A DNA stretch of 39,632 bases from NCBI GenBank assembly GCA_030145395.1, contig JAQYVR010000055.1:1-39632 (forward strand), read 5' to 3'. Position numbers and translations under genes: made by a program. Origin of the DNA: Desulfobacteria bacterium. GTDB taxonomy: Bacteria > Desulfobacterota > Desulfobacteria > Desulfobacterales > C00003060. The notes under the pieces were generated by a model. That model saw only the letters and a program-made list of their open reading frames with translations, had not been told where the DNA came from and searched no databases. Shown in pieces: positions 27,362-34,773 of this stretch; within the stretch, counting starts at the first letter, position 1, and each line of letters starts with the position of its first letter.

Positions 27362-27390
27362 TTGACACCCAAGGTTAATTCCTCTGTATG
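27362..27390 (+). promoter_or_regulatory. Candidate promoter for the DUF481 gene
   Basis: TTGACA at 27362-27367 matches the -35 consensus fully, but the best downstream hexamer (TGTATG at 27385-27390 with 17-base spacing) is poor. It lies about 50 bases upstream of the gene. Confidence 0.25.
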
Positions 27391-27440
27391 TCCCTGAATA
27401 AACAGTGCATTAAGTGCGGAGAATCCAAAAGGTGGAACTA

Positions 27441-28166
27441 ATGAGAGGGATGGGATTTATAGTTGGGTTGCTTGTTCTTCATGCGTTGGTCACAGCGGCC
27501 TATGCTGAAGAAAAGAGGTGGACTGAGAAGGCAGAACTTTCCTTTGTCGATACCGGAGGGAACACTGACGTTACAAGTCTGTCGGCTAATAATCTTCTTA
27601 AGTATAAATTCACGGATACGGTGGAAGGGGCCTGGAAACTTGGTGCCTTGTATGGAGAAAGCGATGGTGAAAAAGATGCAGAGAGTTACTTGACTGAACT
27701 CCGGATGGACTACCTGTTCACAGAACGGTTTTACGCTTATACGTTAGGGGGGTGGATGAAGGATGAGTTTGCGGGTATCGATTCCAAATATTACTCAGGT
27801 CCTGGCGTGGGATATCATTTGCTGACCGGACCCAAACATCTTCTGGTGGGCGAGGCGGGCCTCAACTATGTCAAGGAGGAATATACCGATAACACCGACA
27901 AAGAATATCTGGGCGGCCGTGCTCTTGTCCGGTACGAATACGCTTTTACAGAGAAGAACAAGTTTTCCCAGTCCCTGGAGTTCCTCTATGATTTCGACGA
28001 TAACGAAAACTACAATGTGAATTCGGAAACAGCGTTGATAGCTGCATTGAACAACTACCTCTCGCTAAAGGCGAGTTGTCTGGTGAAGTATGACAGTCAG
28101 CCTGTTCCTGAAACGCTGAAAGAGACTGATACCATCCGGGGCATCGCGCTCGTTGTAAACATTTGA
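27441..28166 (+). CDS. DUF481 outer-membrane beta-barrel protein
   Basis: 241 residues from ATG 27441, with AGGTGG upstream; a GTG at 27414 would add nine. A signal peptide ends near AYAEE. The body matches the DUF481 pattern: AELSFVDTGGNTDVTSLSANN at the start, alternating hydrophobic strands, PGVGYHLL, EAGLNYVKEEY and a final strand IRGIALVVNI with a hydrophobic last residue. Such proteins are salt-induced or simply abundant outer-membrane barrels of unknown transport role. It stands alone between the enoyl-CoA hydratase gene and the CsgG-like gene. Confidence 0.87.
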   Translation: MRGMGFIVGLLVLHALVTAAYAEEKRWTEKAELSFVDTGGNTDVTSLSANNLLKYKFTDTVEGAWKLGALYGESDGEKDAESYLTELRMDYLFTERFYAYTLGGWMKDEFAGIDSKYYSGPGVGYHLLTGPKHLLVGEAGLNYVKEEYTDNTDKEYLGGRALVRYEYAFTEKNKFSQSLEFLYDFDDNENYNVNSETALIAALNNYLSLKASCLVKYDSQPVPETLKETDTIRGIALVVNI

Positions 28167-28218
28167 TCGACACTATTTGCTCTCTGCTGCGGGTCTTTGA
28201 ACTGTAGCGCGCTCGCAT

Positions 28219-28250
28219 TTCCTGTCCCGAGTTGTCGGGACTTCAAGGAA
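28219..28250. repeat. Interrupted hairpin downstream of the DUF481 gene
   Basis: GTCCCGA-GTTG-TCGGGAC (28224-28241) is a perfect 7-bp hairpin, extended by TTCCT (28219-28223) and AGGAA (28246-28250) across a 4-base bulge. No T-run follows, so it is a repeat-like hairpin or a weak terminator. Confidence 0.4.
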
Positions 28251-28378
28251 TTGCGGACCAAAAGGCCCAGAGCATTGTGGTATGCACCTCAACCTTCAAG
28301 ATAATTCAGCCAGGTGCATCAACAATCTTGTTAGATATTGGATGCAGCAAAGCGCAATAGCAAAGGAGCGACTACATC

Positions 28379-29335
28379 ATGAAACCTAAGGTCAAGCGAA
28401 GTGTGGGGCTTTTCGGTGGAAAAGGTGTTGTTGGTTTCACTTCTGATTTGGTTTTGATGCTTTCCATTTGTCTGTTCTTTTCATGCGCCGCCCCTAAGGT
28501 TGAACTGCAGGTGAGACGCCCCGCAGAGGTGGACATGTCCCATTACCGCAAGATTGCAGTCGCAGATTTCAGGGGACCGGAACATTCTGGCTCTCAAGCT
28601 GCCTCAATCTTGACCTCGGAAGTCCATGAGACCGGTTATTTCGACATCTTTGAACGCCGAGAAATGGAACGGATTCTGGATGAGCAGGATTTTGCCGTGT
28701 CCGGTTTGGTCGATGACACTACCGCAGTAGAAATCGGCAGAATCTTAGGGGTGAGTGCTTTGATTTTCGGGGATGTTACAAGCTACAATGCTGAGGACCA
28801 GCAAGGCACAGAAAAGGTGAAAAAGCAGGTTTGGACCGGGGCATACGAAAAAGACAAAGATGGAAATATTGTGGAAGAAAAAGGTCTATTCGGCACAAAG
28901 CACAGGAAGAAGATATTCAGAGAGCGATTTGTTGACCAGCCTTATGTTGTTCGTTCGGCCACAGTGGGGATCAATTTCCGTGTGGTAGATGTGAAGACCG
29001 GCCACCTTGTGGCGGTCAAGTCAGAGTCTAGTAGTTTCAACGAGAAGGCGACAGGCACCAACAAGATTGTAAAGCTTCCTGACAAACAGTGCATTTTGGA
29101 GAGGCTTAGCCGAAATGTGGTTAAGACCTTTGTTCGTCATATTGCTCCCTATCATACCACCATGACAAAAAAGTTCGAGAGGGGTACCGGGGCTTCGAAA
29201 CAAGCTGTCAAGATGGCGCAAAGGGGCTTGTGGGATGAGGCCCAAAAAAGTTTTCGAGAGAGAAGCACAAACTCGTCCGACAGCATCAAATTACTACAAT
29301 CTTGGGTTATGTTACGAGGCCATGGGGATGTATGA
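28379..29335 (+). CDS. CsgG/HfaB-family lipoprotein, C-terminus displaced by a frameshift
   Basis: 318 residues as read. A hydrophobic N-terminal segment ends in LFFSC (residues about 32-36), a plausible lipobox. The body has the CsgG-like pattern: KIAVADFRGPEHSGSQAASIL, FDIFERREMERILDEQDF, AVEIGRILGVSALIFGDVTSY and a later strand VGINFRVVDVKTGHLVAV. CsgG-type proteins form outer-membrane secretion pores or periplasmic assemblies. From about residue 289 the frame changes to low-complexity sequence, while the TPR sequence expected next lies in the overlapping frame at 29235-29459. Skipping one base, for example one A of the six-A run at 29244-29249, joins the two into a protein of about 359 residues. 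Confidence 0.8.
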   Translation: MKPKVKRSVGLFGGKGVVGFTSDLVLMLSICLFFSCAAPKVELQVRRPAEVDMSHYRKIAVADFRGPEHSGSQAASILTSEVHETGYFDIFERREMERILDEQDFAVSGLVDDTTAVEIGRILGVSALIFGDVTSYNAEDQQGTEKVKKQVWTGAYEKDKDGNIVEEKGLFGTKHRKKIFRERFVDQPYVVRSATVGINFRVVDVKTGHLVAVKSESSSFNEKATGTNKIVKLPDKQCILERLSRNVVKTFVRHIAPYHTTMTKKFERGTGASKQAVKMAQRGLWDEAQKSFRERSTNSSDSIKLLQSWVMLRGHGDV

Positions 29336-29459
29336 TGAGGCGGAAAGACAATTCAAAAACGCCATAAGTCTAAAACCGAAAGATGCGTACATAGAAGCTC
29401 TTGCAGGCATCAAGAAACTTAAGGAGGAGAAGAAGATATTAAGGGAAAGGGAGAAGTAA
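29235..29459 (+). pseudogene. Out-of-frame TPR C-terminus of the CsgG-like gene
   Basis: This frame encodes a TPR-like unit, ASNYYNLGLCYEAMGMYDEAERQF then KNAISLKPKDAYIEALAGI, and a charged tail, which would follow the CsgG domain if one base were removed near 29244-29249. Its own ATG has no ribosome site. It is therefore read as the displaced 3' part of the preceding gene, either from a real mutation or from a sequencing error in the homopolymer. Confidence 0.65.
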
Positions 29460-29585
29460 GCGAAGGCATCAGTACCCTGATATTCATGTTTCTTTCTCCG
29501 ATATTAATATGGTGGATTATTAGTTCTGCTATGCGTAGTAACCGCAATAACTTCCCCAAAAGTGTTTCTATGGAAATGACGGCCC

Positions 29586-31268
29586 CTAAGGGGACAATTC
29601 CTGCTGACACTTTTCAATGTAGTAGGTGGCCTCTTTTGAATCTTGCATTTTCTGCAAACGTGAAAGAGCAGCGTTGTAGTTTCCTATGTTCATATAACTG
29701 ATTCCCAGACATAAGCTAAGGTCTTCGCTGTCAGGAAAAAGCTCAACCCCTTTCGACAAGATTTCGACAGCCTCTTCAAACCTTCTGTTTTTCTGTTGAA
29801 GCATTCCTAATCCCAAGTAAGCCCGATCATTTGGATAATAGTCTAAAGATTTCCTGAATAACTTTTCGGCAATGCCATCTTTGTTCTCAATTGCCTCAAC
29901 CATGGAATAATCCCCGTGGCTGAAGGTCATTCCAAGCCTGGACAAGAAGTCAGCATGCTCTTCGTAAAGCTCTTCATTGTCTATTAGATCAACTGATTCA
30001 ACGAAGTGATTAATGTTTTCATATAGGTAGTTCCTGAGCTTATCGCCAAAGGCAAAGACAGATTCCTGAGACAAGAGTGGATCTGTCTCGAAATAGCAAA
30101 TACCTTCTACTCTTTTTAACCAGACATCGTCGGTTACGTTAAACTTTTGTCGATAATCCGAGTAAAGCCTGGTGCCGGGGTATATTTCAAGGACATAAGA
30201 CACACAAATCAACGGCTTTATCTCGTGCATTAGATCAATCGTTTCTTGAATTGTCTCCCAGGTTTCTTCCGGTGAGCCGTATATGAAATAAGCCCGCGCT
30301 ATCATTCCGTACTTGTGGGTGAGGGAGAATGCACGCTTGACTTCATCTGTGGTCACTTTTTTGTTGAGCAGGCCCCTTATCTTTTCAGAGCCGCTCTCTA
30401 TGCCATAGCTTATTTGGGTGCAACCCGCCTTTCGCATCCAGTACAAGATGTCCTCATCAACGTAAGTGACCCGAGAGATCGCAACCCAGGTAATTTTTAG
30501 GCCCCTCTCAATGATTTTCTTACAAATCTCTATTACCCTGTCTTTCTTAATCGTGAAATTGTCATCCGAAATATAGAAGAAAGTGACTCCCTTGTTATAT
30601 AGGATTTCAAGTTGCCTGACGAAGTTTTCCGGTGAGTGAAACCCTATCTTCCGTCCCCAGAATGCAGGGCTCCCGCAAAAAGCGCATTTCCAGGGGCATC
30701 CCCGGGAATATGAAATATGCTGATAGTCAAAATAATTTGCCGGGATTGGCAATTGATCAAGATCTCTTACAGGTTCGGCATCCTTGGTTCTGACAATTCT
30801 GCCGTTCTCTCTAAAAGCAATACCCTTGAGGTTTTTGACTTTCTTGTAATTGCGTTTTTCGATCAACCTGACCAGTTTCAAGAAAGTATATTCGCCTTCG
30901 CCTATGACAACAAAATCTATTTGTGGGAAATGTTTCAAGAAATGTTTCCACAAAAAAGTAGCAGCAATGCCACCGAAAACGATCTTTGCCTCGGGATTGA
31001 TCTGTTTGGCTATTTGGGCAATCTCTATGCCTCCCCAACGGTTCATGTTTAAGATAGAAAACCCGATAACATCGGGCTTCTTTGCAGATAATACCTCACC
31101 AATCTTTTCAGGCGTTTTGTGGATATTGTACCAATTCAATATCTCAACGTCGTAATTATTCTCTTTCAGAACGGCGCCAACATAGTAGAGGCCTATGGGA
31201 ACTGGTTTTATATCTTCTTCTTGAGACCGGTCATAAAGAGGATAAGGATAAATGAGTAATATTTTCAT
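29586..31268 (-). CDS. B12-binding-type radical SAM protein with C-terminal TPR
   Basis: 560 residues from ATG 31268, where the family's usual opening MKILLIYPYP begins; an ATG at 31340 would add 24 unlikely residues. The N-terminal region (1-150) resembles a cobalamin-binding domain: KPVPIGLYYVGAVLKENNYDV, then KIVFGGIAAT and FVVIGEGE. The radical SAM motif is SYSRGCPWKCAFC, followed by ISDDNF and YGIESGSE. The last ~100 residues hold TPR-like repeats (AYLGLGMLQQKNRRFEEAVEIL). Relatives methylate or rearrange lipids, cofactors and natural products; the substrate here is unknown. Base composition is richer in A+T than in neighbours. It faces the CsgG-TPR gene. Confidence 0.85.
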   Translation of the reverse strand: MKILLIYPYPLYDRSQEEDIKPVPIGLYYVGAVLKENNYDVEILNWYNIHKTPEKIGEVLSAKKPDVIGFSILNMNRWGGIEIAQIAKQINPEAKIVFGGIAATFLWKHFLKHFPQIDFVVIGEGEYTFLKLVRLIEKRNYKKVKNLKGIAFRENGRIVRTKDAEPVRDLDQLPIPANYFDYQHISYSRGCPWKCAFCGSPAFWGRKIGFHSPENFVRQLEILYNKGVTFFYISDDNFTIKKDRVIEICKKIIERGLKITWVAISRVTYVDEDILYWMRKAGCTQISYGIESGSEKIRGLLNKKVTTDEVKRAFSLTHKYGMIARAYFIYGSPEETWETIQETIDLMHEIKPLICVSYVLEIYPGTRLYSDYRQKFNVTDDVWLKRVEGICYFETDPLLSQESVFAFGDKLRNYLYENINHFVESVDLIDNEELYEEHADFLSRLGMTFSHGDYSMVEAIENKDGIAEKLFRKSLDYYPNDRAYLGLGMLQQKNRRFEEAVEILSKGVELFPDSEDLSLCLGISYMNIGNYNAALSRLQKMQDSKEATYYIEKCQQELSP

Positions 31269-31648
31269 TCCTGCTATTTTCCCCTTCTGGTGTTGTGTTC
31301 CGTGAATAAGTGTAGAATCATCACGGGACCTTAGACCCACTTTTTAGATGGGTTATAGCCTTAATATATAAAGTGACCCAAGTCATCTTTTTTTTCCAGC
31401 TTGCTCCCCGCGCACGAAGTGCTGCCGCAAGGCAGGGCGACGATTCTTAAAACTGGAGCGGCTTCCACACGACTCCCTTGGTTTGTTCGTCCTCCTCCCG
31501 ATCGCCTTGACCGACGGCATGGCTTCATGCTACGTTGCTTTTACACAACCTCGGGACATCCTTAACAAATTGGACAAGCACTCAATTCTCCATGCACATG
31601 AATAAGTCCACTTAGTGTGGGGCGTCCTCAAGTTTTTTGGATTGATTA
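31269..31648. other. Intergenic gap with a repeated small hairpin
   Basis: About 380 bases without a gene, upstream of two divergent genes. It contains the second copy of the CTGCC-GCAA-GGCAG hairpin (31422-31435) and a run of T at 31388-31395. No promoter with both hexamers was found by eye. Confidence 0.5.
31422..31435. repeat. CTGCC-GCAA-GGCAG hairpin, copy 2
   Basis: Same stem and tetraloop as 5573-5586, with CGAAGNN before it in both places. Here it is not followed by the larger REP-like palindrome, so the two can occur apart. Confidence 0.5.
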
Positions 31649-32281
31649 ATGTTTATTGGCCATTATGCAGTAGGGTTTGTACTAAAGAAGAAATCTACTG
31701 ATATACCGTTATGGTTATTATTTGTTTCAGTACAATTCGTTGATATTCTGGCTTTTCTATTTGTTTTGCTCGGTATTGAAAAAATAACCTATAACCCGAG
31801 CACAAACCCCTTTCTTCGAACAACACTTGAATACGTACCTTATTCGCATTCCTTATTTCCGAATGCATTGCTCTCGCTTGTAGTATTTGTAATTTTCTGG
31901 AAGTTTAAGAGTAAAGAATGGGGAATTACCCTTTCAGTTGGCGTATTTTCACATTTGTTTATAGATACATTGGTACACGCAGGCGACATGCCTTTTTTCC
32001 ATGATAGTTTAAAAGTTGGTGTGGGGTTATGGCACTTTCCGTGGGTTTCTTATCTTCTGGAGCTTTCTGTATTCTTTCTTTCTGGATATTATCTTCTCAA
32101 AAATTATAAGAAGATGAAACGCCATGTTGTTTTGATAGTACTACTGTCTGCAGGTTTTTCAGCGATGTTTTTTGCGCCGGAGGGAAAGGTGTCGTCCGAG
32201 GTGGCAAGCATTACAAGCCTTTCTTTATATGCAATATTTGCATTGTTGGCATACTGGAGTGAGCATGAGATTAGGCATTAA
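31649..32281 (+). CDS. YdjM/DUF457-like integral membrane protein
   Basis: 210 residues with about five or six hydrophobic segments. His residues kept in the YdjM/DUF457 (membrane-bound metal-dependent hydrolase) pattern are visible: H5 in MFIGHYAVGFVLKK, the YSHSL segment near residue 68, and HLFIDTLVH near 110. VQFVDILAFLFVLLGIE is also typical. The reaction is unproved for most of the family; a link to membrane or phospholipid metabolism is only suspected. Codons are AT-rich, as in the radical SAM gene next door, and the ribosome site is weak. Confidence 0.65.
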   Translation: MFIGHYAVGFVLKKKSTDIPLWLLFVSVQFVDILAFLFVLLGIEKITYNPSTNPFLRTTLEYVPYSHSLFPNALLSLVVFVIFWKFKSKEWGITLSVGVFSHLFIDTLVHAGDMPFFHDSLKVGVGLWHFPWVSYLLELSVFFLSGYYLLKNYKKMKRHVVLIVLLSAGFSAMFFAPEGKVSSEVASITSLSLYAIFALLAYWSEHEIRH

Positions 32282-32397
32282 TATATACATGTCTACCAAA
32301 TCACTTCCCAGCCGACACTGACACGACGGCTGAGTTCAACCGTTGAGCCGCCCTTTAATGGGTGGCCCCATTTTCTTAGAGAGAGACGAGGTGTCAA

Positions 32398-33111
32398 ATG
32401 GAAAACGCAACTATTCAGTACCGCTTCACATTGGCTGATGGATCACAGATGGTCTATGATTTGGAGCTGGATGGTCAAAACTTTGAGTTGGTTGGTAATA
32501 TTCTAGAAACCCTGCCTTCATGGACGAATCTCGATTTTCATGAATGCCCGCATTGCCCCCTACCCATTGATACACATCCGTACTGTCCACTTGCCGTTCG
32601 CCTTGTTGACATCGTGGAGCCTTTCGACCGCCTACTGTCGTATGACAACATCCGGGTGGATGTAGTAACGGAAGAGAGGTCCATCTCGCAAGATACAACG
32701 GCGGAACAAGGAATCGGTTCGTTGATGGGTTTGGTCATAGCCACCAGCGGATGTCCACATACAGCTTTCTTCAAGCCGATGGCACGTTTTCATCTGCCCC
32801 TAGCAAGCGAACCAGAGACAACATACCGTGCGGCTTCCATGTATTTGCTGGCCCAGTACTTCCTCAAGAAGGAGGGACAGGATGCTGATTTGGAACTAAA
32901 AGGGCTGAAAGAAATCTATGAGAATGTTCAGATTGTGAATATTTCGATTGCAAAACGTTTGAGAGGCGCCACTGAAAAAGATTCCTCGCTGAACGCTATC
33001 GTTATGCTGGACATGTTTGCCAAAAGCATATCATATGCCATTGAAGAATCATTGGAGCAAATTCGCCCTCTGTTCTCACCATTTTTTACCAAAGACGCAG
33101 GGCCCGTGTAA
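32398..33111 (+). CDS. Uncharacterised soluble protein with paired Cys motifs
   Basis: 237 residues, no signal peptide or membrane segment. I do not recognise the family with confidence. A beta-strand-like N-terminus (IQYRFTLADGSQMVYDLEL) is followed by Cys/Pro-rich ECPHCPLPIDTHPYCPLAVRL (about 48-68) and later by SGCPHTAFFKPMARFHLP (about 117-134), then a helical C-terminal half. The Cys and His placement (CPHC, HPYC, GCPH, RFH) suggests a metal site, perhaps Fe-S or zinc (inference). GAGGTG lies about 6 bases before the ATG. It stands alone, converging on the RNase Z-like gene. Confidence 0.75.
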   Translation: MENATIQYRFTLADGSQMVYDLELDGQNFELVGNILETLPSWTNLDFHECPHCPLPIDTHPYCPLAVRLVDIVEPFDRLLSYDNIRVDVVTEERSISQDTTAEQGIGSLMGLVIATSGCPHTAFFKPMARFHLPLASEPETTYRAASMYLLAQYFLKKEGQDADLELKGLKEIYENVQIVNISIAKRLRGATEKDSSLNAIVMLDMFAKSISYAIEESLEQIRPLFSPFFTKDAGPV

Positions 33112-33154
33112 GGGAAGACCAAAAAAAACTGCAACCTCATACCTGGAAAACTAG

Positions 33155-33922
33155 TTAGACAACGTCTATCTCCATCAGGTCCTCTGCCAGCACCAGCGGG
33201 CCCTGGTAGGTCTTTCGGCACTCCTCAGCTATATCGACCCCATCACATTCAGGGTAAAAGTGTGTAAGTACAAGCTTTTTCACCCCTGCGTCGGTCGCTA
33301 TCCTGCCGGCCAATGAGGGCGTCAAATGTCCGTTCGCTTTCATATTATCCGGAAGGGCAGATTCACAAATCAAGAGGTCCACCCCATTTGCCAATGTCAC
33401 GAGGTTGTCAGAGAGATCAGTATCTCCTGAATAGACGACAGATCTTCCGCCAGGCTCCGTGATGCGGTAGGCAAGGCTCATGTCTGTATGGTTCATTGGC
33501 AGGCTGTCCACGTTGAACACGCCGCAGTCGATGTGGTCGCGTCCCGTCTTGCCAAGTTCCGAAATCTTTAGCAGACCTGGAGCCAATTCGATCCATTCCC
33601 CATAAGCCAGTTTTAGTTTTTCATGGAAGTCAACGAATCCGTCAGCTGCCACAATGGTAAAAGGTTCCCGTCGTCTATGTGTTTCTGGATACTTGGTGGC
33701 AAACAGGAAAGGAACCAGCTCACCTGTATGGTCCGGGTGAAGATGGCTGAAAAAGATATGAGAGAGCTTATCGATGGTGACTCCAACCTCAAGGAGTCGC
33801 CGCATCGTCCCTATTCCGAAATCAAACAGGAGCGCGCTTTGGGATATCTTAATCAGGACCGAACAGCTGCTGCGCTTCAACGAGGGGACACACGTCCCTG
33901 AGCCGAGCATGAATATTTTCAT
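33155..33922 (-). CDS. MBL-fold hydrolase, ribonuclease Z-like
   Basis: 255 residues from ATG 33922, where the usual MKIFMLGSGTCVPS opening begins; an ATG at 33940 would add six and cannot be excluded because neither start has a strong ribosome site. Zinc-binding motifs are SHLHPDHTGEL, the His in LPMNHTDMS, YSGDTDLSD and VLTHFYPECD. The fold and size are those of RNase Z/AtsA-like hydrolases, but the long exosite arm of true tRNA-processing RNase Z is not evident, so a metabolic hydrolase is at least as likely. Confidence 0.86.
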   Translation of the reverse strand: MKIFMLGSGTCVPSLKRSSCSVLIKISQSALLFDFGIGTMRRLLEVGVTIDKLSHIFFSHLHPDHTGELVPFLFATKYPETHRRREPFTIVAADGFVDFHEKLKLAYGEWIELAPGLLKISELGKTGRDHIDCGVFNVDSLPMNHTDMSLAYRITEPGGRSVVYSGDTDLSDNLVTLANGVDLLICESALPDNMKANGHLTPSLAGRIATDAGVKKLVLTHFYPECDGVDIAEECRKTYQGPLVLAEDLMEIDVV

Positions 33923-33940
33923 AATCACGTTTTGTAGCAT

Positions 33941-34518
33941 TCTTTCTGAATGTGCCCAAGTCCGTTATGCACAGGCATGATGACACAAAGCACAACCTGA
34001 GTAAACCCTGTCGTTGCATAAACAACATGGCAAAAGGTTGTAAAAACCAACAATAGCCTTTCTCCGCGAGATTCTTGAACGATTTTGTGGAATCACTGCG
34101 GGTGATATCCAGAAAACCGGAAAAACAGTCATGTTGTTTACCCTTCCCGCCTTTAGCGGGATGATACTGCATTTCCCCGGTGGGCGGGATCTGACGACCT
34201 GCGCTTGCCCGCCTCTGGCGGGTTGCCAAGGGTTCGGCATAGATTACTATAGTCTCACCCTCGGACGCCTTGGATCTACAGCACCGTCGGCTTTTGCAAC
34301 GTTAGGGTAAAGAGAGGAAAAGGTTGATGAAGAACCGATTTTGTGAGAAGAAGAGAATGCTTTCCGGCTTTCTGCAATGATCTCCAGGGTCCGGTGGTGA
34401 CATTGATGACGCCACGGGTTTCTATGGTACCATCATAGAGCGACAAGAGTGGTCCTACTGTCAACGATTTTGACCAGGGAGGCCTGGCCTAGTCACGGGG
34501 AGGAGGAACGAAAAAGTC
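33941..34518. other. Non-coding gap with two GC-rich hairpins
   Basis: About 580 bases. The minus-strand open frames here (33849-34229, 33965-34240, 34276-34464) have composition typical of non-coding DNA. Two hairpins are seen: TCCCGC/GCGGGA (34145-34150 and 34156-34161) and CCCGCC-TCT-GGCGGG (34208-34222). GGAGGAGG near 34499 precedes the small membrane protein gene. Confidence 0.55.
34208..34222. repeat. CCCGCC-TCT-GGCGGG hairpin
   Basis: A perfect 6-bp stem with a 3-base loop. A related stem, CCCGC-CTTTA-GCGGG, stands 60 bases earlier. GC-rich hairpins of this type often recur between genes; no T-run is present. Confidence 0.45.
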
Positions 34519-34755
34519 ATGAAGACATTCTTTCGGGGCATTTTAGACATTATAGGTTTTGTTGTTGGCCCATTCTTTACAGCGTATTATCTCCTTGATT
34601 TCAGTCACGGACCAGCTGGTCCGGGTCCCTTTTACTATTACTATCCGCAGAACTCACGACTTGGAATGGGTCTTGGGGTTGCACTAATATGCTTGGGTTT
34701 TCTGATAAGATACTGGGCAAAGCGTACGCCATCTGAATCGAGCCAAAAACCTTAA
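34519..34755 (+). CDS. Small membrane protein, unknown function
   Basis: 78 residues with two hydrophobic segments: one near the start (ILDIIGFVVGPFFTAYYLL) and one near the end (GMGLGVALICLGFLIRYWAK), joined by a Gly/Pro/Tyr-rich loop (SHGPAGPGPFYYYYPQNS). The positive, Ser-rich tail suggests a cytoplasmic C-terminus. A GGAGGAGG sequence lies about 12 bases before the ATG, rather far. It ends 18 bases before the convergent LuxR-type regulator gene. No family recognised. Confidence 0.6.
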   Translation: MKTFFRGILDIIGFVVGPFFTAYYLLDFSHGPAGPGPFYYYYPQNSRLGMGLGVALICLGFLIRYWAKRTPSESSQKP

Positions 34756-34773
34756 TACGGCACACGGCTTCTA

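Noticed and set aside
29235-29260. Programmed -1 frameshift at the A6 run of the CsgG-TPR gene
   Set aside because: The downstream frame is reached by +1 (or -2), so an A AAA AAG-type -1 slip would not give the TPR product.
33965-34464. Several minus-strand open frames in the gap before the small membrane protein
   Set aside because: They overlap GC-rich hairpins and each other, with no ribosome site or motif.
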